Source: Amorphophallus konjac (Eukaryota; Streptophyta; Magnoliopsida; Alismatales; Araceae). From it: a DNA stretch of 64,000 nt. Positions 57,423 through 64,000 of this stretch are shown here, in pieces. The DNA lies in contig CM040126.1 in assembly GCA_022559845.1 (NCBI GenBank), positions 142,484,064 to 142,548,063 on the forward strand, read 5' to 3'. Positions within the stretch are counted from its first letter, which is position 1. Each line of letters opens with the position of its first letter. The position numbers and the translations under genes are program-made. The notes under the pieces were generated by a model. That model had not been told where the DNA came from, did not search any database, and saw nothing but the letters and a program-made list of their open reading frames with translations.

Positions 57423-58707
57423 TTTTTTTAAAGAAAAACCTAACCTAGGGGTCAATGGGAGAGTGCACCCCTTACCAGAGGTAAGGAGAAAGCCACTCCA
57501 CCATCAGACCACTAGGAGGTAAATTATATTCCATTGATGAAGAATAAAGAATTACATCAATCTGATACTAGGCAAGCCTAGTCAGTCCAGCCGAGCAGCA
57601 CCTTTTATAATAGAAGGGAGCTCACTGTAAGAATAAAAAGAATTACATTTAGTGGTGCAAGCTAATGAAGCAAGTAAATCTGCTACTGTATTGCCTTCTC
57701 TGAATATATGAGAAATAGAATCATGCTGAGATATGGTGCTCCAGATATCCCTGACATAGCTGAGAATGGACCAGGGGCAATGAGTTTCCTTTTTGATAAT
57801 CCGGACAAGGGTGAGGGAGTCACATTATATAAGAGCTGGTTTGGGATCCAGAGTCTTCAAATAGTTAATGCCATCAAGGAGGGCACGGGCTTCAGCTATT
57901 AAACTATTAGAATGTCCATAAAAGTGAGAGAAGGCAAGGATGACCTTGCCTCTGGAATCCCTGATAATTCCGCCTCCTCCAGTATCTCTAGATAGCTTGC
58001 AAGCACCATCAGTGTTTAATTTTAGAAAAGGCCAAGGAAGACAAAGCCATCTCACAATCTTCATATGTTGTCTGCAAGGGGCTTGAATTTTGATTCCCAA
58101 TTGATCCAAAATTTTCCGGTTAATGGACTTTGGTTCCTTAAGAGCAGCAACCGAACAAGCCATCTTAACTTGGGAAATAATATGATGAATGATGTTGGTT
58201 TTGGATAATGATTTATCATCATATTTGACAGTGTTTCTGGCTCTCCAAATTTCCCACATTTCAAATCCAATAGAGGCAAGAGTGAAAAGAGCAAAGGCCG
58301 AACCTGGCTGAGAATGGCAGATGAAATTCAGGATGAATTCCCTAGTAGTGCGGCCTTCAAAGTGTAAACCTGCAGCTGTAAGGGCACTCCAAATAGAAAC
58401 TGCAATTTCACTGTGCAGAAATAAATGATTGGGGTCTTCCACCTGCGGCAGCCGGCAGCATGAGCATTTAGAGCAGAGGACAACACCCACTCTTTGAATA
58501 TTATCATCATTTGGAAGACAGTTATGCATAATCTTCCATAAATGGACTGATATTTTTGTTGGAACCCAATTAGACCACAGTCGACTCCAAGGAATATCAG
58601 ATTGTAGGTAACTGTTAGCCATTGATTTGTAGGTCGATGCTACTAAACACAGTCCAGATGGAGAAAGACTCCATACTCCCAAGTCCATTTCCTGATTCAA
58701 TTTAACA
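57423..58707 (-). mobile_element. 5'-truncated L1-type LINE in chromovirus gag
   Basis: A 1.285-kb insert flanked by the 13-bp repeat GTTCCGTGATGTT (57410-57422, 58708-58720). On the minus strand it ends in about ten A residues next to the left repeat, the mark of target-primed reverse transcription. Only the last third of ORF2 and a 3' UTR of about 160 bp remain. Excising it with one repeat joins gag in phase (FNITEPYKL). Confidence 0.93.
57582..58707 (-). pseudogene. LINE ORF2 C-terminal part: zf-RVT and RNase H
   Basis: The open phase begins in flanking gag codons and enters the LINE at 58707. The zf-RVT region (WVPTKISVHLWKIMHNCLPND ... CSKCSCCRL ... NHLFLHSEIAVSIW) follows the RT of plant L1 elements. 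A plant-type RNase H comes next, with LNTDGACKL, the acidic AEARALLDG, DSLTLV and the final HIFREGNTVADLLAS. One in-frame stop (TAA, 57825-57827) lies between the second and third parts; the natural stop is TGA at 57582-57584. Endonuclease and RT are missing because the copy is 5'-truncated. Confidence 0.9.
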
Positions 58708-58720
58708 GTTCCGTGATGTT

Positions 58721-59404
58721 GAATCTCTCTCCTTTCCTTTCTCACCGCTCGGCCTTCCTGCTAGACTCTTCTTCCTTGCCTTTAAATTTTCTGACCTTTT
58801 CCAAGGTCCTTTCACACAAATGCGCCCGTTGGACCATCTCTGCATAAGTACGGATTTTTTGGGGTCTAAGTTGCATAATAAAAATGGGCCTTAAGCCATC
58901 CATAAATTGGTTAGCCTTTAGTAGATCGGTGCTAACCAAGTGAGGAGCATATGGTGCCAGCCGAGAGAATTGAAGTTTGTACTCTGCCACGGACATCATT
59001 CCTTGACTTAAAGAGGTAAATTCTACAGCCTTTCTCTCCTTGACATGTTCAGAGAAGTATTTCACTCGGAAGAGGGTAAGAAATCCATCCCAAGTAAGCT
59101 GAGCATTTTGAGGTTGTGCCTTCCACCAAGTATGGGTGTCTTTGTTCAAATGGAATGTGGCGAGACGAACCCTCTCTTGGTCGGTGCATTGCATGACCTC
59201 AAATATCCGGTTCATCTCATCGATCCAATTCTCTGCCTCATTGGGGTTAGACGTTCCGAAAAACCGTGGAGGGTTCAAACTCCAAAATTTGCCGTGTAAA
59301 TTACTCGCGCCTACCCGAGCGCCAGCTTGGGCCACGGTTTGGAGAGCTTGGGTGAGACCCGCAATAGTTTGTTGCATCTCGTCCCAGTTGACACGGTGAG
59401 CCAT
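58721..59404 (-). pseudogene. gag: Chromovirus Gag, N-terminal and capsid part
   Basis: Starts at the ATG at 59404 (MAHRVNWDEMQQ). Residues 40-190 match the retrotransposon gag domain of chromoviruses (NPPRFFGTSNPNEAENWIDE, ATFHLNKDTHTWW, VKYFSEHVKERKAVEF, YKLQFSRLAPYAPHLV). A stop after KAER (58742) interrupts it shortly before the LINE; the phase continues to ERFNIT at the LINE border and on to 57422. Capsid protein of the particle; the copy is dead. Confidence 0.9.
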
Positions 59405-59641
59405 TTTGAGAATGGGGGTACCTGAGAAGAGGAACAATTTGTTAATTCCTACGGAGTGAAGGGGAATCAACCTAGAGAAAATCTCTAATTAACTATCTCA
59501 GCCTGGGCTCTACCCAATCTCTCATAGGTGGGAAATTTCTTTCCTTAGTTCATAGGTGTGGGTCCTTAATCCTTGGACTTAGCCTATGACCTGACATTTT
59601 CTTAAGACTTACTTATGCCTAGGCTCTGATAGCAACTTAAT
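59405..59641 (-). other. Chromovirus leader and primer-binding site
   Basis: 237 bp between LTR and gag. The primer site lies at 59622-59635 (minus TTGCTATCAGAGCC), a Met-type site with one change (C for G in TGGTATC), six bases from the LTR. Confidence 0.8.
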
Positions 59642-62216
59642 TGTCACGCCCCGAGCTATATGTGTGCAGTGGAAGTACTCGGGGAAACGTAGGCACTCGG
59701 CAATACGCCTCAAGCTAGTAATATAATCAGAGCATAAATCATTCACACAAAAGATGAATGAACACAATAATTGATAAAAATATAAGTTTTATTGATAATA
59801 ATGATCCAAAGTTACATAATATCGACTCTTATTCCACTAGACTTAAGAAAAAAAAATTACATAACATGACTCAATAAAGACCAAAGTTACATGATGACTC
59901 CAAACTAATTTAAAGACACCGAGGCACTCCAAGTCTTCTCTCGATCATCAATCATCGCTCTCGGACCCATCACTAGCATAATCCGAGTCTGACTCACTTG
60001 AACTTCCTAAAAAGATTGGGAAAATAGGAATGAGCACACTTGCCCAGTAGGTATCTTCGTATCAACATGGAAGCAAGCTTTAATTAATTACGTTTTCGCT
60101 GTAGATAATAAGGCAACGGAAAATGCGATTAAACATACGAATAACACCATAGTAACAACAAGAATTGAACTATAGAGATATAAAGAATGTGAAGGAATCA
60201 TAATGCATGATCAAGCAAGATATAAGGTAAAGTGGCCTTTCATTAAGAAGAATGTATTTCATAACCATAAAGGCTATGCACTAGAATTTCATGAACAAGA
60301 AAGTACTAGCAAACATGTAAATTATCACAAGATTGTCTCATGTTTTTCAACAGTCTATAAAAAAAGTACTCCTGGCGCAATCCGACGCTAGTGTTCATCG
60401 TACCCCATGGTTTTCAGCACATTTCCGACTATCTGCTGAGGGCACTAGCGTAGAGCCCTAGGAACTATCTATGTCCGCTCTTACATCTTCAAGTTACAGA
60501 TCAAGCTACTTCCATGAGAAAATAATAAAGTTTCGGCCAATAATACTCAATTCAATAATAGTTCCATGATAATGCAGCCAAGGCAAGAGCGCACCAACAT
60601 AAGATCATGAGAGTTCAAGAAGGATTTAAAACAAGTTCATGCTACGGGAGGAATCCGGTAGCATAACGATATGTTCTTTAACTTTTAGAATTCAATAGAT
60701 AGCTTTTGAATAAAGTGTTAGGTTCTATATAATCAATAGACCATCTAGGATTATAGGAAAATCAACCCTTGGGTCAAACCCCCGGTTAAACAGGATCTTA
60801 GAGTATGCGATCGTTCCTAGACCGTTTCTGGATAGAAGTAGTCAAGACAGGACCGCTATCATGAATAGGCGGTCAGGTCAAGACCGTTTCTATATAGGGT
60901 CGACGTTTGACTGAGGAAGAGTCGACGCAATAGAATAAACTGGCATAACGCGGTCACGGGATGACCGCTACTTGACAGTAGCGGTGCCTGAGGGCCACTA
61001 CAATCCAGGACACAGAAAACGTTGATAAAGTGCTTTCTAGACAATTGGGTTTTGAGGGTACAATCAGCTCAGCGTCCTAGTGAGAATCCCAGGCTCGCGG
61101 AGACTTACGAAGGTCTTGAAACATGATCCCCTAGTCCGATAGAAGGAATATCCGGCGGAGAGGTTCACAAGTCCAAGAAAGTGTGCCTATTACGTGTAAG
61201 GTGTAACTAATGACATCGTATCGGAATATGTGTCATGTACTTAAGAAAGACTCAAGACGATAGGGAATAGTGTAGAAAACGATGATCAAATCACTTATGT
61301 AATAATTCCACAAATCATAGGAAATATCATTTAATACAAAACTATATTGTTTGGTCAATATTAACGTATAATGAAATTAAGTTTAAAATATACTCCTACT
61401 AATCATAAGGTGCCTAACATGATGAGGGGCATAATCAAGTGAAATATGGCATAATCATAGCATATAATATCATGAAATTTAACTAAGGTTTGGACTGGTT
61501 TTTAGAACCAGATGGCGGCCATGGAAAGGACCACCATATATAGAAGCAATCAGTCGCAAGACTGCCATTTTCGAGAAGCGGTCATTGGAAGACCGCCTTC
61601 TGCCTTCCAGATAGAAGGGTCAAAACTGTGTAATTAAGGCCTATTCTACGGCAAGTGATGCACAAAAACTCCAATAAACATAAGGGGGAGTCATTGTAGA
61701 AGAAAGGTAAGGCATGGAGATGCATTGATTTACGTGAATTTAATTAATTTGTCATATTCTACTTAAAGGACAAGGTTCATGTATGCAGAAATAACCCTAT
61801 ATTCGCAGTGAAAATAAATCATGGAATTCTCCACGTACAATGCATGAAAACATCAGGAGTCAGAGGGCATTTGTTCCTCACATGTTAATTTAGCTGTCCA
61901 TGAGATAATCTACCTCTGGAAGTGCTCTTACGAATCGAATTTCTGACTGGAAATTGATGTTGGCTCCTGCGCGTCCTGCGTAGAACCTGTTACTTCTTGG
62001 CCTTATATCTCTTCAACCACTCGTCCTAAAGTCACCAAACTTGGAGGATAGCTAGAAGATACAAAGAAAAATATAAGTTCTAAAGGTAGAACTTGAACTA
62101 ACCTCGTTTAGGGCTTCTAATCTTCTCTTCTTCCCTGGACGGATGCACTGTCTTCTGTGCAGACTACAGAGAGACAGTGACTTCTAGGGCTTCAAGCTCC
62201 TTAAAGACTCAACCTC
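59642..62216 (-). repeat. Chromovirus 5' LTR, cut by element VI
   Basis: Starts TGTCACGCCCCGAG in plus orientation and is uninterrupted to 62216, so it serves as the reference for rejoining the four 3' LTR pieces. It holds GCGGTC/GACCGC pairs at 60815-61010 and 61510-61600. The last part (matching 34150-34675 and 43790-43945) lies beyond the window, after element VI. Confidence 0.9.
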
Positions 62217-64000
62217 TGTTGTGTCTTGGGTTGTTTTAACGAAGATCCATGTTTCTATGAAGGAGATGTGCATTACATACGTACTTGATTTATGTTGATA
62301 AATGATTCTCACTGTGATAGCTTTAATTGAATGGCATGTTGATTTGCATTGAAATTTCCCTAATGAATGTCAGATTCTTAATGAATGATTCAGCATGCCT
62401 TGAGAATGTCAAATGTTTAATGAGTTAGCTTGCACAGACTCTGGTAATTCATTACACCGACCTTGTTAACGTTATGCACAGACCTTACTCTCTATTGCAC
62501 ATACCATGTGCTTCTTTGCACCGACCCAATCAATGGGTTACACATACATTGCACCGACTCTGTGCTTTCTTGCACTGACATTGTTGAATGAATTAAGTGC
62601 ACAAGGATGTCACTTGCTTTGGTTGAGTTGCGGATGAATGCCAACTTGAAAAGTGCAGGTTAAATGGGAAGTTTTTACTCAAATCTAGAAGGCCAATGGT
62701 AAGAATAAATGGTTAATTGAATTTCAATTTGAATGGCATGACTTTTAGTTGGAGACTAGTTTTACTCCTTGCAATAACTTCTACATGTTTACATTCAATT
62801 GATCTTGAACCTTGTTTAATGAAGTGTGGATGTTCAATGGATTTTATTAATCTTTTTTTGCTGTCAGGAAAAGTGTCGACCTCAGGGGTTGACACTTATT
62901 CTAACACTCTCTGCCTTGCGGTAAGTCTGTTAATGCTGGCAGAAAGTGTCGGCTCTATGAGTCGACACTTTCAAGTAAGTTTGTCTTAATCTGTGAAAAC
63001 AGAACATTCGGGAAAAAGTGTCGACCTCAAGAGTCGACACTTTTCACCACGAATGTTGTTTTGTTCACAGGCCAGAACGCTTGGGAAAAAGTGTCGACAC
63101 AATGAGTCGACACTTGTTTCCTATGTGCTACTTTTATGTGTTCTGACAGAACACTCGTGAAAAAGAGTCGACTCTATGAGTCGACACTTTTTTCGAGCGT
63201 CCCGATCGTGAATTCCGAATCCATTTCGAACCTACTTACTTTAGATCTGATTGCCTTGGTTGTTTACTATTTTAGCCTTAGGGCATCCACCATCTTTTGT
63301 ATGTGATATGAAGAGGCTTTGGCAAGGGCTTTTAGGTATTATTGTCTTGCTTTCTCTTGAGTATATGTCGCCACCCTTGTCCGATCGGGAGAACACCTTG
63401 AGCATTCTAACGTGTTATCTTCTTGCAGGTTGAAGAGGAGAGGAAAAGGGCTTTGCACTCTGCTGGAGGAGAAGGAAGGCAGCGCAGAGGTCGTCCCCTC
63501 ACGAGCCCGAGCCAAGATCTGGAGGCCGCAGTCGTCGTCCTCCTCATCCACTGCTTCGGGCGCTCTAATCTTCAACACCGGCTTCTTCCATCTCTCGGTT
63601 CTATCATTCTAGTGCTACCTTCTCTAATCTCCATGTTTGGTTAAGGATTTATGGGGAAGATCATGTTGGTTATCATATCTTGTGCTTAGATTCCTATTCT
63701 CAGACTGGGCTTTGTAAGATCTATCTTATTTTCATCTTTAGACGATTTCGGAGCTTGCTCCGAGTGGGTGTGGGGTTTCTCGTCGTTGAGCGAGAACCCA
63801 CGTGTGTGGGCCGTCGTGCCCGTGTGTGGTGGTTGCTGCCTTCGTGCAGCGTGCTTTAGTGAAATCCTCTCGAGGTGAGAGCGGTGGACGTAGGATGGCA
63901 CTTGGTGCGTCCGAACCACCTAAAAATCATTGTGCCGTGGTTTACTCTTTGTGTGGTTGTTGATATTTCCTATCCATTCGTATTACAAGTGTGAGTCGGT
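62217..64000 (+). mobile_element. Element VI: partial Sirevirus-like LTR, runs out of the window
   Basis: The chromovirus LTR breaks after 'actcaacctc', and a new sequence starts TGTTGTGTCTTGGG. It has the copia U5 hairpin GGTGGACGTAGG ... CCGAACCACC at 63883-63920 followed by 'taaaaatcattgtgc', as in element IV, which gives plus orientation. At least 1784 bp are LTR; whether it is a solo LTR or a whole element cannot be seen. Short GCACCGACC-like words repeat at 62440-62585, and a hairpin array lies at 62865-63195. The small open frames show no domain. Confidence 0.8.
62865..63195 (+). repeat. Five hairpins AAGTGTCGAC-loop-GTCGACACTT, about 72 bp apart
   Basis: Arms of 9-13 bases with 7-8 base loops start near 62870, 62942, 63014, 63084 and 63162. 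The best is AAAGTGTCGAC, CTCAAGA, GTCGACACTTT. Spacers share words such as 'cagaac', so the units arose by tandem duplication. It occupies the U3 of element VI. Confidence 0.88.

Larger units (their letters stand above)
1..62216 (-). mobile_element. Ty3/gypsy chromovirus (Tekay/Del-like), oldest layer, split by all other insertions
   Basis: One minus-strand LTR retrotransposon frames the window. In plus orientation its LTR begins TGTCACGCCCCGAGC (59642) and ends GGGATGCTACA (43945). A Met-type primer site lies inside the right LTR and a polypurine tract inside the left one. Read on the minus strand, the order is gag, protease, RT, RNase H, integrase and a chromodomain-like end, which is the chromovirus order. 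The LTR is about 3.28 kb once the insertions are removed, and about 103 bp of the 3' LTR lie before base 1. The 5' LTR continues beyond element VI outside the window. The two LTRs differ at many sites by eye and pol has about a dozen stops, so this is the oldest element here. The clade is inferred from motifs and LTR length, not from a phylogeny. Confidence 0.88.

Overview
The window looks like intergenic DNA from the nuclear genome of a flowering plant. From end to end it is nested retrotransposons, and I found no host gene, tRNA, rRNA or CRISPR array. The plant assignment rests on a plant-type Ty3/gypsy chromovirus, gag-only Ty1/copia elements of Sirevirus type with initiator-Met primer sites and multiple polypurine tracts, a long non-coding LTR element (LARD) and a plant L1-type LINE with a C-terminal RNase H. 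The species cannot be named from the sequence.

The whole window is one old minus-strand chromovirus taken apart by later insertions. Its 3' LTR survives as four pieces: 1-343, 29714-29995, 32277-34675 and 43785-43945. Its coding region lies on the minus strand at 43957-46330 (end of RT, RNase H, integrase, chromodomain), 56032-57422 (gag knuckle, protease, first part of RT) and 58721-59404 (gag). Its 5' LTR is 59642-62216 and is cut by a further insertion. Removing the insertions restores continuous reading through gag and through RT, although many stop codons have accumulated.

Insertions into it, left to right: element I (344-29713, minus), a gag-only copia element; element V (29996-32276, plus), apparently a solo LTR; a LARD (34676-43784, minus) with 3.06-kb LTRs; element IV (46331-56031, plus), a second gag-only copia element, inserted just after the RT active-site codons; a 5'-truncated LINE (57423-58707, minus) in gag; and element VI (62217 to beyond the window, plus), a partial Sirevirus-like LTR. 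Two more elements sit inside element I: element II (12413-23330, minus), a third gag-only copia element, in its 3' tail; and element III (723-10065, plus), a Tat-like non-autonomous gypsy element with a proline-rich ORF, in its 3' LTR. Target duplications seen: ACTCT (III), GAGAC (II), AAATA/AAGTA (I), TATAG (LARD), ATAAG (IV) and a 13-bp repeat around the LINE.

The gag-only elements I, II and IV encode coiled-coil Gag proteins with four to seven CCHC zinc knuckles. Each ends at a shared WVPICAK tail where protease should begin, and each has about 2.4-2.5 kb of conserved non-coding sequence in place of pol. They would need enzymes supplied by an autonomous relative elsewhere.

The most striking pattern is that every LTR family here carries its own array of short self-complementary motifs: GCGCTAT/ATAGCGC in III and the LARD, GCGGTC/GACCGC in the chromovirus, GCGTTGACGC in I and IV, AAGTCTGTACA in II and IV, CCGGTCGACC in V, and AAGTGTCGAC/GTCGACACTT in VI. 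Palindrome arrays are known from maize Sirevirus LTRs. Their parallel presence in chromovirus, LARD and Tat-like elements is the observation most worth following up.
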